Below are positions 44,611 to 53,415 of a stretch of 64,000 nt of DNA, in pieces. The stretch lies in NCBI GenBank assembly GCA_943367715.1, contig CALRJY020000032.1:1-64000 (forward strand), in the 5' to 3' direction. The notes below the pieces were generated by a model. The model was not told where the DNA came from. It saw only the letters and a program-made list of their open reading frames with translations, and did no database searches. The position numbers were made by a program, and so were the translations under genes. The stretch comes from JAEYXS01 sp943367715 (lineage in GTDB: Bacteria; Verrucomicrobiota; Verrucomicrobiia; Limisphaerales; JAEYXS01). Within the stretch, counting starts at the first letter, position 1. The number at the start of each line of letters is the position of its first letter.

Positions 44611-46167
44611 ATGCAGTCATTCTTACAGATTCACGACGGACCCGACTTGCCTATGCGCGATAAATGTTCCCCCTCTCCCCTCAACGGGGAGAGGGCCGGG
44701 GTGAGGGGTGAGCGCGCCAATCACTTTGCGATAAGTTTACTCATTGCACTCTTGTGGTTGACCCTCTCTCTTTCCTCAGTCGCCGCCACCAAACCGGACA
44801 TCGTCGTCTTCCTCACCGATGACCAGAGCCAGCTCGATCTCCAGCCCTACGGTGCCAACACCCTCCGCACGCCGAACATGCAGGCGCTTGCTGATTCCGG
44901 CATGCTCTTCACGCGCGCCTACGTCGCCTCGCCCAGTTGCGCGCCCAGCCGCGCCGCGTTGCTCACCGGCCTCATGCCTGCCCGCAATGGTTCCGAGGCG
45001 AACCACTCCAAGCCCCGCGCTGAACTGAAGAAATGGCCCGCCTATTTCAAGGAACTGGGCTATGAGGTCGTCGCCTTCGGCAAAATCTCGCACTACAAAC
45101 ACACGGTAGATTATGGCTTCGATTACTTTGCCCACGATACCTTCCACGATCACGCCTCCATCCCTGCCGCTGTGGAGTATCTGAAAAATCGTCCGCGCGA
45201 GAACGCCAAGCCGCTCTGCCTCATGGTCGGCAGCAATTGGCCGCACGTCCCTTGGCCCGATGACGCCTCCGCCTACGATCCCGCCAAGCTACCCCTGCCC
45301 GCTGGCAGCATCGATACTCCCGCCACCCGCGAATGGCGCGCCCGCTACGCCGCCGCCGTGACAAAAGCCGATGACGACCTCGGCACTATTCGCGCTGCTG
45401 CGAAAGCGCATCTCAGCAAGGACACCCTCTTCCTCTTTAGCTCCGATCACGGCGCGCAATGGCCCTTCGGCAAATGGAACTGCTACGAAGCGGGCGTGAA
45501 TGTGCCGCTCATCGTCGCATGGCCGGACAAGATCAAGCCCGGTTCACGCTCCGCCGCCATGGTCAGTTGGGTGGATTTCCTGCCCACACTCGTCGAAGCC
45601 GCCGGTGGCACACCTGCGAAAGACATCGATGGCCGCTCATTCCTGAAGATTCTGCAAGGGAAGTCAGATTCTCTTCGCGATCGCATTTTCACCACACACA
45701 CCGGCGATGGCCAGTGGAACATCTATCCCATCCGCAGCGTGCGCACCGAAGATGGCTGGAAATACATCCGCAACCTGCACCCTGAATACGCGTTCAGCAC
45801 GCACATCGACCTCGCTGCCAACCAGCTCAACACCGCCTATTTCCCCTCTTGGGAAAACGCCGCCAAGACCAATGAAAACGCTGCCGCCATCGTGAAACGC
45901 TATCACGCCCGCCCGGCTGAAGAGCTTTACGACCTGAACAAAGATCCTCACGAACAAGTGAATCTCGCCGCCGATCCCAAGCAATCCGACCGTCTCAAAT
46001 CCCTGCGTGCCGAACTCGATGCTTGGTTGAAATCCCAAGACGACAAATTCCTCGTCGCCGGAAAACCACGCTTGCTGAGCGATCCCACCAGTTACGGCTC
46101 CAAAGCCCCCAACGGCAACCCAGCACCCAAAGACGGCGGCAAGCAGAAGGCGAAGAAACAGCCTTGA
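44611..46167 (+). CDS. Secreted sulfatase, sulfamidase-like (2 of 8)
   Basis: A sulfatase of 518 residues from ATG 44611. The first 30 codons are translated from an interspersed repeat (CCCTCTCCCCTCAACGGGG, 44668-44711); an in-frame GTG at 44701 gives a cleaner signal peptide (RANHFAISLLIALLWLTLS) and a protein of 488 residues, and is a likely true start. Formylglycine site CAPSRAA is Cys110 by the long numbering, metal site FLTDDQSQLD, FGKISHYKHTVDYGF and an SNWPHVPWPDD segment. The layout without GKWH is like the heparan N-sulfatase group, and resembles the 51.8 kb gene. Assignment to a substrate is inference. Confidence 0.88.
   Translation: MQSFLQIHDGPDLPMRDKCSPSPLNGERAGVRGERANHFAISLLIALLWLTLSLSSVAATKPDIVVFLTDDQSQLDLQPYGANTLRTPNMQALADSGMLFTRAYVASPSCAPSRAALLTGLMPARNGSEANHSKPRAELKKWPAYFKELGYEVVAFGKISHYKHTVDYGFDYFAHDTFHDHASIPAAVEYLKNRPRENAKPLCLMVGSNWPHVPWPDDASAYDPAKLPLPAGSIDTPATREWRARYAAAVTKADDDLGTIRAAAKAHLSKDTLFLFSSDHGAQWPFGKWNCYEAGVNVPLIVAWPDKIKPGSRSAAMVSWVDFLPTLVEAAGGTPAKDIDGRSFLKILQGKSDSLRDRIFTTHTGDGQWNIYPIRSVRTEDGWKYIRNLHPEYAFSTHIDLAANQLNTAYFPSWENAAKTNENAAAIVKRYHARPAEELYDLNKDPHEQVNLAADPKQSDRLKSLRAELDAWLKSQDDKFLVAGKPRLLSDPTSYGSKAPNGNPAPKDGGKQKAKKQP
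44668..44711. repeat. CCCTCTCCCC interspersed element inside the 5' part of a sulfatase gene
   Basis: A hairpin-forming stretch (CTCCCC TCAAC GGGGAG) with GGGTGAGGGG at its end. A related element in the opposite orientation is at 58391-58430 (CCCTCACCCCTGCCCTCTCC). It may supply the GTG start at 44701 or disrupt the original start. Confidence 0.65.
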
Positions 46168-46199
46168 ATCTTGGCCCGTTTCACCGCGTCCTTAAGAGC

Positions 46200-47084
46200 A
46201 TGCATCGGATTTTTCTCCTGCTCTTGCTCGCCGCCTGCGTCACGCATCAATGCCTGGCCGTAGAACCTGCTGAGTGGGTTTACCTGGATAACGGGCAGGT
46301 GCGTCTCGGCGTGAAGAAGTCTTCCGGCGCAGGCATCGCCTACCTCTCCCTCAGCGGCTCCGACCGCAATCTCCTCAATCACTTCGATCACGGCCGTCTT
46401 GTGCAACAATCCTACTACGGCAAGGAGGACGGCACCATCTGGGCCAAGCAACCGTGGCGTTGGAATCCCGTGCAAGGCGGCGATTACAAGCACGGCGCCG
46501 CCAAGGTGCTCGAACTGAAATCAGACAAGACCACGCTCTACGCGAAGTCCATGGGGCGTCATTGGTCCGGCTGCGTGGATTTGCCCGAGGTCACCTTTGA
46601 GCAATGGATTACCCTCACCGGCAAGGTCGCCCATGTTCGTTACAAGATGACTTACACCGGCAAGGACACCCACCCCACGCACGACCAGGAAGTCCCCGCC
46701 GTCTTCATCGAGCCCGACCTGCATACACTAGTCACCTACACCGGCACGAAACCCTGGACAGGCGATGCCTTCCACATCTCACAACCTGGCTGGCCGAACG
46801 AGTATAAAAACATCACAGAAAATTGGGCCGCTTACGTGGACAAAGAAAACTTCGGGGTCGGTGCCTATGTCCCCATCGCCTCCAAGATCACCTGCTATCG
46901 CTACAACGCTGGAGCGACCACCAAGCAAGGTGCCTGCTCCTACTTCGCTCCCCTCATCCAGATGGCCATAACGCCCGGCACCGTCTTCGAATACGATCTC
47001 TACCTGACCCTCGGCAAACCGGAAGAGATACGCGAGACCTTCAAAAAGATTCGCGAAGGAAAGAGCGCGAAGAAACATCCCTAA
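46200..47084 (+). CDS. Secreted protein of unknown function in the sulfatase run
   Basis: A 294-residue protein from ATG 46200. The N-terminus (MHRIFLLLLLAACVTHQCLA) could be a lipoprotein signal with lipobox LAAC, or a plain signal peptide. The mature part has words such as YLDNGQVRLGVKKSSGAGIAYL, NLLNHFDHGRLVQQSYYG, AVFIEPDLHTLVTYTGTKPW and TGKVAHVRYKMTYTG, consistent with a beta-sandwich fold of the galactose-mutarotase or carbohydrate-binding type. I do not recognise the family. It lies 32 bases after a sulfatase gene on the same strand, so a role in processing a sulfated glycan is plausible. Confidence 0.75.
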   Translation: MHRIFLLLLLAACVTHQCLAVEPAEWVYLDNGQVRLGVKKSSGAGIAYLSLSGSDRNLLNHFDHGRLVQQSYYGKEDGTIWAKQPWRWNPVQGGDYKHGAAKVLELKSDKTTLYAKSMGRHWSGCVDLPEVTFEQWITLTGKVAHVRYKMTYTGKDTHPTHDQEVPAVFIEPDLHTLVTYTGTKPWTGDAFHISQPGWPNEYKNITENWAAYVDKENFGVGAYVPIASKITCYRYNAGATTKQGACSYFAPLIQMAITPGTVFEYDLYLTLGKPEEIRETFKKIREGKSAKKHP

Positions 47085-47093
47085 ACAGCATTG

Positions 47094-48554
47094 TTAGAAT
47101 TTAGGCAGATCGGGACTTCCGGGTACGGGAGGTATGGGAACCACCACCTTGTTCGGCATCACCGGCACTTGAAGAGGTGTCCTGATTTTTAGACGGTTAC
47201 TCTCATTCACAGCTGGCGGTGTGATTTCGGACAGATTTGTCCTCACGGGTTCAGGAACTGGATTACCGGCAGGCACTGCGGCTGGTGCCGCAAGAGCTTG
47301 CTTGCGTTTGAGGAAATTTATCTCATGCAGCTCTCTGAGGTAGAGCTTTTTAGAAATGACCTGCCTGTTCACCTCCGGCAAATCCGCCCGCTGGGTTAAA
47401 CTTCTTAGGAAGCTAATATCTTCCTCCCTTCCCAGCACCATGCCATCCACCAAACTTGAGATGGCGGCTTCGCCAAGTGAATCAGTTAACAAAGGCCGGG
47501 CAATCGGCCTCAACTTTTCAATCGGCAGCCATCTGATCGCGGCCGCCGCCCCATTCATCAACTCATCGGGAACATCCTTTCGAATCAGCTTTTCTATAAC
47601 AGAAGCATCCGTTTCCATCGAGTATCTCCCCAAGGCTTCCAAAACGATTAACCTAACGGAAACCTGACGTTGGGAATCTTCCAAGATTTCATACAATTTC
47701 GCTCGGGTGCCAGTCTCCTGCAACGACGCCATGGTCCTCAAAAACACCTCCATCATCCTCCCATTCCCTCCGTCCCATTTATCGAAAGAACCAAGCAGCA
47801 CTTTTCCAGCCCATGAGGGCTGGTGTCGCTCGATCCCGGTTAAAACATACACCTTTGCTTCGTCACTAGCCTCCTGGCTGATGATCAAATCGGTCAACAG
47901 ACCGACAGATTGGGGATCGGAATGGCCAGGTAACGAAAAGCAAGCGATCCGCATCAGATCATCGCTCTGGGCGGCCTTAATTAGTTTGCGCCACAATTCA
48001 GGCCGACACTCAATGCTTCCTCTTCGAAGCAAGGAATTGATCATCTGCATACGGAAAGGCACAAGGCCTAGCTTTTGTTCAGTCACTCCCCGGTAGCTTG
48101 GCTTTAACATGCATCCCTTCCATATCCGCTCAAATAGCCACACCTTTTCTGCAGTGACATCTTTCCTGTCCTTAGAAAATAAATCATATGGCATGTAGTT
48201 CCACTCCCCATTGGCTTGAAGAGCCGGGTGATACTGGTCCAGCTTGGCGAACACCTCCCTATGCTTCACCCGTTCATTGAGGATGACCGCCATCAACCCC
48301 GCTTCCCATGAATTCTCCGTCGCCTTATCCACGTCCACCCCTTCTGGATAGGCCTTCTCCAGTTCACGCCTCAGTTCCGGATACTGTTCCGGCCGAGACT
48401 TCCCCGCTGCAGCCAGCTTTTCAAATACCTCCACTTGGGTGGATGCCGGAATAGTGAAAGACACGAGCAAGACGATGAGAGTCAAAAGTCTGACCGCAAA
48501 GGCTGTCTCACTTCCTCTATTTTTCAAGCAAAGCAATCGCCCTTTCTTCAGCAT
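47094..48554 (-). CDS. Secreted protein with helical HEAT-like repeats
   Basis: A 486-residue exported protein with signal peptide near residues 18-40 (AVRLLTLIVLLVSFTIPAST). The middle (about 150-390) has helix-pair repeats of about 30-40 residues typical of HEAT/ARM-like scaffolds (LWRKLIKAAQSDDLMRIACF, VSVRLIVLEALGRY, LMNGAAAAIRWLP). The C-terminal 75 residues are proline-rich (PAAVPAGNPVPEPVR, VPIPPVPGSPDLPKF). No catalytic motif is visible. It ends the minus-strand sulfatase run (54 bases after the 48.6 kb sulfatase) and faces the + strand run tail to tail. Confidence 0.7.
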   Translation of the reverse strand: MLKKGRLLCLKNRGSETAFAVRLLTLIVLLVSFTIPASTQVEVFEKLAAAGKSRPEQYPELRRELEKAYPEGVDVDKATENSWEAGLMAVILNERVKHREVFAKLDQYHPALQANGEWNYMPYDLFSKDRKDVTAEKVWLFERIWKGCMLKPSYRGVTEQKLGLVPFRMQMINSLLRRGSIECRPELWRKLIKAAQSDDLMRIACFSLPGHSDPQSVGLLTDLIISQEASDEAKVYVLTGIERHQPSWAGKVLLGSFDKWDGGNGRMMEVFLRTMASLQETGTRAKLYEILEDSQRQVSVRLIVLEALGRYSMETDASVIEKLIRKDVPDELMNGAAAAIRWLPIEKLRPIARPLLTDSLGEAAISSLVDGMVLGREEDISFLRSLTQRADLPEVNRQVISKKLYLRELHEINFLKRKQALAAPAAVPAGNPVPEPVRTNLSEITPPAVNESNRLKIRTPLQVPVMPNKVVVPIPPVPGSPDLPKF

Positions 48555-48608
48555 GAAGCATTAGACGGTCATCCCGTCATTATGCTCCCGATAAAAAACC
48601 ACGGCCCA

Positions 48609-50324
48609 TCACTTGCCCTCTTTCGCCCACTTCTTCATCTGTGCGATGTTCTCTTCCAGCTCCTTGCGCTGCTCTGGATTCTTCTTCTCCGCCAGATAGA
48701 CCGCCATGTCACTGTCATACATCGCCGGGGATTCAGCTCCCTTATCACCACTTTCTTTCACCCAACGCTCATGCCGGGCGCGGAGATCGGCCAGCGTCTT
48801 GGCGTGCTTTGGGTCGCCCGCGAGATTCTTCAACTGGTAACCGTCCTTCGTCCATTCGTACAACTCTTCCGTCGGACGCTTCGGGGCGAACAGCAACTGT
48901 TCCTGCACCTTGTCCAGTTTCCCGGCGGCATGCAGTTCGCGTAACTTCTCCACGATACTCTTCCCGTCCTTGTATGCGTTGGGCTGGAGATGCGGGCGCT
49001 CCGGCAGGTAATTCTTGATGTAGAGCCACTGATCCGTGCGCACCGAGCGGATATGTTCGGACGTCTCATCGCAACGATCACGCGCAGCGAAGACCGCCGT
49101 GCGCGGCTGGTAATCCTTCGCGAACACATTCTTCGCCTGCATCGTCTTCGGAATCTCGATGCCTGCCGCTCCCAACGAAATCGCCGCCAGATCGATCTGT
49201 TCGATCAAGTCTTCCCGCACCTGTCCCTTCGCAATGCCCGGTCCGCGCACCACGAATGGGATGTGCGTGCCTTCATCATACAGGAACTGCTTCCCGCGCG
49301 CATGGCTGATGCCGTGATCCGTCATGAAGATCACCAAGGTGTTTTCTAAAATACCTTCCTTCTCCAGTCGCGCGAGCACCTCGCCCACATGCTTGTCCGT
49401 GAAGCGCACCGCATCCAGATACGCCGCCCAATCCTCCAGCAAGACCGGATCCCGCGGATAATACGGCGGCAACGTCACCTTCTGTGGGTCAGTCGCTGAA
49501 CCCAATTCCGTCACCGCCCGCTGTTGCAGTTTCTTCGCCGCCTCGGCCGTACCGCCGCGCAGTTTTCCGCCCGCCAGTTGCACCTGCATGAAGAACGGCT
49601 GGCCCGCCTTGCGCCCGGCCCAGTCGTTCGAGTTGTAAATGGATTCGTCCCATTCGAAATTATAATCCGTCTTGCCCAAGCCTCCTCCACCCGCCTTCGC
49701 CTTCGCCTTGCCTTTGCCAGCGCGCCCTGCGTCCGGCAAGCCGCTGCCGATGCAGGTATAATAACCCGCCTTCTGGAACAGCGCAGGGACAGGCAGCACA
49801 CCGGGTGGCAACTCGATCTTCACCGTTCCACGACCGCTGCGGTGATGATGCGCGCCGATGGTCGTCTGGTACATGCCCGTGATGAAGGCGGAACGGCACG
49901 GCGAACACACCGGAGCCGTCGTGAATGCCCGTGTGAATTTCGTCCCCTCCCGCGCCAACCGGTCCACGTTGGGCGTCTGGATCAGCTTCTCACCGTAGCA
50001 CGAGAAGTTCGCCGACATGTCATCTACCACGAACCAAAGGATGTTCGGTTTGGCAACGGCAACACCACCACCCGCGGCATTATCTTTCGCGAGATTGCCC
50101 TTGATCCAGTTGGCCAACGTGGAACTGCCGAAACCATAGCCACCAGGCAGTTCGACATAGTCCATTGTGCCGATTCTGGGAGGCTGGCCCCAATGCGCGG
50201 GATAACTCTTTCGGGCTGCCGTCGCGGGCTTCTCCTGGGCTGCCGCTTCAGGCAAGGAATGACCGAGGAGCAAGCATCCAAGAAACAGCACCGCCACAAT
50301 CTGTGCAGGAATACGGGAACGCAT
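48609..50324 (-). CDS. Secreted sulfatase with CSPCR site (3 of 8)
   Basis: A 571-residue S1 sulfatase from ATG 50324; an upstream TTG at 50342 would add six residues. Signal peptide up to about residue 30. The formylglycine motif reads CSPCRSAFITGMYQ, with Cys140 as the modified residue and a second cysteine at the fourth position (C-x-P-C-R, still within C-x-P-x-R). Metal site VVDDMSANF, then TTIGAHHHRSGRG. The region KAGGGGLGKT is a low-complexity Lys/Gly insert. It follows the 50.4 kb sulfatase by 43 bases. The substrate class is not assigned. Confidence 0.9.
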   Translation of the reverse strand: MRSRIPAQIVAVLFLGCLLLGHSLPEAAAQEKPATAARKSYPAHWGQPPRIGTMDYVELPGGYGFGSSTLANWIKGNLAKDNAAGGGVAVAKPNILWFVVDDMSANFSCYGEKLIQTPNVDRLAREGTKFTRAFTTAPVCSPCRSAFITGMYQTTIGAHHHRSGRGTVKIELPPGVLPVPALFQKAGYYTCIGSGLPDAGRAGKGKAKAKAGGGGLGKTDYNFEWDESIYNSNDWAGRKAGQPFFMQVQLAGGKLRGGTAEAAKKLQQRAVTELGSATDPQKVTLPPYYPRDPVLLEDWAAYLDAVRFTDKHVGEVLARLEKEGILENTLVIFMTDHGISHARGKQFLYDEGTHIPFVVRGPGIAKGQVREDLIEQIDLAAISLGAAGIEIPKTMQAKNVFAKDYQPRTAVFAARDRCDETSEHIRSVRTDQWLYIKNYLPERPHLQPNAYKDGKSIVEKLRELHAAGKLDKVQEQLLFAPKRPTEELYEWTKDGYQLKNLAGDPKHAKTLADLRARHERWVKESGDKGAESPAMYDSDMAVYLAEKKNPEQRKELEENIAQMKKWAKEGK

Positions 50325-50367
50325 GCCATCAATGTAACTCAATCACCCGTTCTGTCGATGCTTCCGC

Positions 50368-51759
50368 TCACTCCTTCTTTTTCGCCGCTTCACCGGCATT
50401 CTGAGGCGGACGCGCCTCCCTGGCATACTTGTCCAGACGCGCTTTCAGTTCTTTGACCTTGTCCGGATTCTCCGCCGCCAGATTGTTCTTCTCGCCCAGA
50501 TCTTTGGCGATGTTGAATAGCTCCACGGACTCTTTGTCGTTTGCCGGCGCCTTCTTCTTCTTGGCCTTCGCTGCAGGCTCGCCTTCTTCCGATTCGCCGG
50601 CAGCACTGCCGTTCATCACCAGTTTCCAGTCACCCATGCGAATGGCTCCGCGACGCGGCTCGGAATTGAAGAGGATATCCTCATGCGGCGTGGGTTTCCC
50701 TTGCGTCAGGGACGGCCAGAGATCGCGTCCATCCAGCGCCAGCTTCTGCTTGTCCTTGTCCAGTGAGGCACCGCCCAGCTTCAGTAAGGTCGGATACCAG
50801 TCCACCATATGCAGGGCGGTGTTCAACCGCGCACCCGATTTGATCTTCCCATCCCAGGTGGCGAACGCAGCCGCTCTCACTCCGCCCTCATACAAAGTCC
50901 CCTTGCCCGCCCGCAATGGTCCATTGTCGGTGACTTTACCCGGCGAGACTCCGCCGTTGTCGCTGGAGAAGATGAACAACGTGTTCTTGCGAAAACCTTT
51001 CTCCTCCACAGCACCGACGATCTGCCCCACCGCTTCATCCAGCGCGGCCAGCATCCCGGCCATCGTACGGCGTTGACCGGTGAGGTTCGTGTAAACTTGC
51101 GTGTATTTATCTGGGGCCATGTAAGGCGCGTGGACGGCGTTGAACGGCACGTAGAGGAAGAACGGTTTCTCCTTCTGCTGTTCATTCACAAACTTCACCG
51201 CCTCTTTCGCCAGCAGATGGGTGGAGTAACCTTCCTCCTTCAGTTTCTCGCCATTGCGATACCAGTCCAGTTCCCCATCGCGGATGTGGGTATTGTAATC
51301 GATCGCTCCGAACAGATGTCCATACGCGTGATCGAAACCCCGTGCATTGGGGTAGTATGCCTTGTCAAAGCTGCCGAGATGCCATTTGCCGGTGATGGCT
51401 GTCTTATAGCCTGCTTCACGAAGCGCTTGCGGCAAGGTGCGCTCCTCCAGCGGCAATCCATACGTGGCCCATGGCCGGATGACGCCCACCTGCAAGCCGG
51501 TGCGGATGGGGTAGCGGCCCGTCATCAATGCCGCACGGGTCGGTGAGCACACCGGCTGCACATAGAAAGTCTCCAGTACCGTGCCGGCTGCTGCCAACTT
51601 GTCGAGATTTGGCGTCTTGATGTCCTTGCCGCCGCTGAAACCGCAGTCCATGTAGCCGAGGTCATCCGCCAGGAAGAAGACGATGTTCGGCTTCTCCGCC
51701 GAGAAAGCGGCAGAAGTCATGAACGCCGTTAACAGGCACCACGCGTAGAGATGTTTCAT
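50368..51759 (-). CDS. Secreted sulfatase, arylsulfatase B-like (4 of 8)
   Basis: A 463-residue S1 sulfatase with signal peptide MKHLYAWCLLTAFMTSAAFSA. Metal site FFLADDLGYMDCG, formylglycine motif CSPTRAALMTGRYPIRTGLQ (Cys71), ITGKWHLGSF, and HAPYMAPDKY. The sequence around RTGLQVGVIRPWATYGLP resembles N-acetylgalactosamine-4-sulfatase (ARSB). A Lys/Ala-rich stretch precedes the end (AKAKKKKAPANDKE). Middle gene of a minus-strand run of three sulfatases. Confidence 0.92.
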   Translation of the reverse strand: MKHLYAWCLLTAFMTSAAFSAEKPNIVFFLADDLGYMDCGFSGGKDIKTPNLDKLAAAGTVLETFYVQPVCSPTRAALMTGRYPIRTGLQVGVIRPWATYGLPLEERTLPQALREAGYKTAITGKWHLGSFDKAYYPNARGFDHAYGHLFGAIDYNTHIRDGELDWYRNGEKLKEEGYSTHLLAKEAVKFVNEQQKEKPFFLYVPFNAVHAPYMAPDKYTQVYTNLTGQRRTMAGMLAALDEAVGQIVGAVEEKGFRKNTLFIFSSDNGGVSPGKVTDNGPLRAGKGTLYEGGVRAAAFATWDGKIKSGARLNTALHMVDWYPTLLKLGGASLDKDKQKLALDGRDLWPSLTQGKPTPHEDILFNSEPRRGAIRMGDWKLVMNGSAAGESEEGEPAAKAKKKKAPANDKESVELFNIAKDLGEKNNLAAENPDKVKELKARLDKYAREARPPQNAGEAAKKKE

Positions 51760-51823
51760 GTGTAGTTACAGACGATTTCAACGTCACCAAGGTTAACACC
51801 AATCGTAAAAACGGTCCGAGCAG

Positions 51824-53239
51824 TTATTCACCCAAGGCCAGTTCGCCTGCCTCATCCCGCTGCGACTTCATCCAGTTGCGCAGTTCGGCCTTTAGCTTGG
51901 CCACCCGTTTCCCATGGCCGCCATGGTCGATGAGATTGGTCAGCTCAAATGGATCCGCTTTCGTGTCGTAGAGCTCCCAGCGTGGATGGCGCTCGATCAG
52001 GTTCACGAGATGGGCGGCTTCGGCGTCCTCCTTCGCTTTCTCCGTCCACGTCGAGTAAACCTCGCCGTGGCTGTCGGGAATATCCATGACCTTGGTGAAA
52101 TGCGTCGTCCATTTGCGTTCGGGATTCAGATTCAGCACCAGCTTGAAGCGCTCATCCCGCACTCCGCGTTGCGGGGAGACATTCATCTCGCCGTCACCCG
52201 TGTGACTGGCAAAGATCGTCTCGCGAAACTTCCTCTCATGACCCAGTAGCACGTTCTTGAAACTCAATCCATCGATGTCCTGCAACGCATCGCCTCCGGC
52301 CAGTTCATGAAAGGTCGGCAGCAGATCTACCAGCGAGATGAGCGCGTGATTGTGCGAGTCGGCCTTGATGTGTCCCGGCCAGCGCGCGATGAAAGGCACC
52401 CTTAGCCCCGTGTCGTAAACTGTCCATTTGCAATGCGGCCACTCGGGCCCTTGGTCACTGGTGAAAATGAAAAGCGTGTTCGGCTCGAAGCCATGTTTCT
52501 TGATCGAGCTCAGCACCTGGCCTACACGTTGATCCATGGTGGTGATATCCTGATAATAGTTGGCCAGCGCAGTCCGAGTCTTCGGTGTATCAACCATGAT
52601 CGGCGGCACGGGCAGGCGCGTCGGATCATAGGTTTTGTTCTTCTCCCAGATCACGTGCGGATTGTTATCCGCGAGAATCAGACAGAGCGGTTGTTCCGGT
52701 TTCTCTTTCGCATGTCGGGCAAGGAAAGCATCGACAGCTTGAGCGTCCAGCCCTTCGGCGCGGTAACGTCGGGGGAACTTGGGATTCGCCGGCAGCGTGG
52801 CGTTCAATATTTCAAAGGGATAGACCGATTGCGGCTTCACGTGACTCTTGTTTGCCAGCACGACGCGATAGCCCAAGGCCCCCAGATGATGCGCCATGGA
52901 TTTCACGCCCAGCTTGGAGTCCGTATGGTTTCCCATCAATCCGTTGCGCGAAGGATAGAGGCCGGTATAAAGCGCCGCGCGTGAGGGGGCGCAAGTAGGC
53001 GAAGCGGCAAAGACGCGTTGAAATTTCATCCCCTCGGTGGCCAAGCGGTCCACATTCGGTGTGCGAATGGCTTTGTTTCCGTAGCAGCCCAAGAAATCAA
53101 CGCCGAGGTCATCGGCGAGGTAAAGGACGATGTTCGGCCGTGATGCAGCCATACTGCCAACTGGAAGAAGCAGCAGATAAATCCCGAGCATCAGGCAAAG
53201 ACAACGCCAGCGCGAAGGCAACGCAGCAGCAGGGAACAT
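51824..53239 (-). CDS. Secreted sulfatase, sulfamidase-like (5 of 8)
   Basis: A 471-residue S1 sulfatase from ATG 53239 (MFPAAALPSRWRCLCLMLG); the frame is open upstream but starts 45 codons earlier in a region without a signal peptide. Hydrophobic signal LCLMLGIYLLLLPVGSMAA. Metal site YLADDLGVDFLGC, formylglycine motif CAPSRAALYTGLYPSRNG (Cys83), and NNPHVIWEKN. The pattern resembles the 44.6 kb sulfatase and heparan N-sulfatases. First gene of the minus-strand run; the 176-base gap to the divergent 53.4 kb gene holds both promoters. Confidence 0.91.
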   Translation of the reverse strand: MFPAAALPSRWRCLCLMLGIYLLLLPVGSMAASRPNIVLYLADDLGVDFLGCYGNKAIRTPNVDRLATEGMKFQRVFAASPTCAPSRAALYTGLYPSRNGLMGNHTDSKLGVKSMAHHLGALGYRVVLANKSHVKPQSVYPFEILNATLPANPKFPRRYRAEGLDAQAVDAFLARHAKEKPEQPLCLILADNNPHVIWEKNKTYDPTRLPVPPIMVDTPKTRTALANYYQDITTMDQRVGQVLSSIKKHGFEPNTLFIFTSDQGPEWPHCKWTVYDTGLRVPFIARWPGHIKADSHNHALISLVDLLPTFHELAGGDALQDIDGLSFKNVLLGHERKFRETIFASHTGDGEMNVSPQRGVRDERFKLVLNLNPERKWTTHFTKVMDIPDSHGEVYSTWTEKAKEDAEAAHLVNLIERHPRWELYDTKADPFELTNLIDHGGHGKRVAKLKAELRNWMKSQRDEAGELALGE

Positions 53240-53415
53240 GGTGCGACAATAACCCAACCCCGCCCAATGGCAATGAGACGAATCCGCCTGAACCTTGGGG
53301 AAATGCACCTGAAAGACATATCTAAGACAGCTGTTGTTTACTATCGGGGATCGATTGAAACCTCTCCCCATCATTCCGCGTCTGTGCTAGGGTATCTGTC
53401 GAACCCGGGAATTCT

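Noticed and set aside
53240..53415. Replication origin at the strand-composition switch
   Set aside because: No DnaA boxes, no AT-rich unwinding element and no dnaA, dnaN or parAB genes nearby; kept only as a skew observation.
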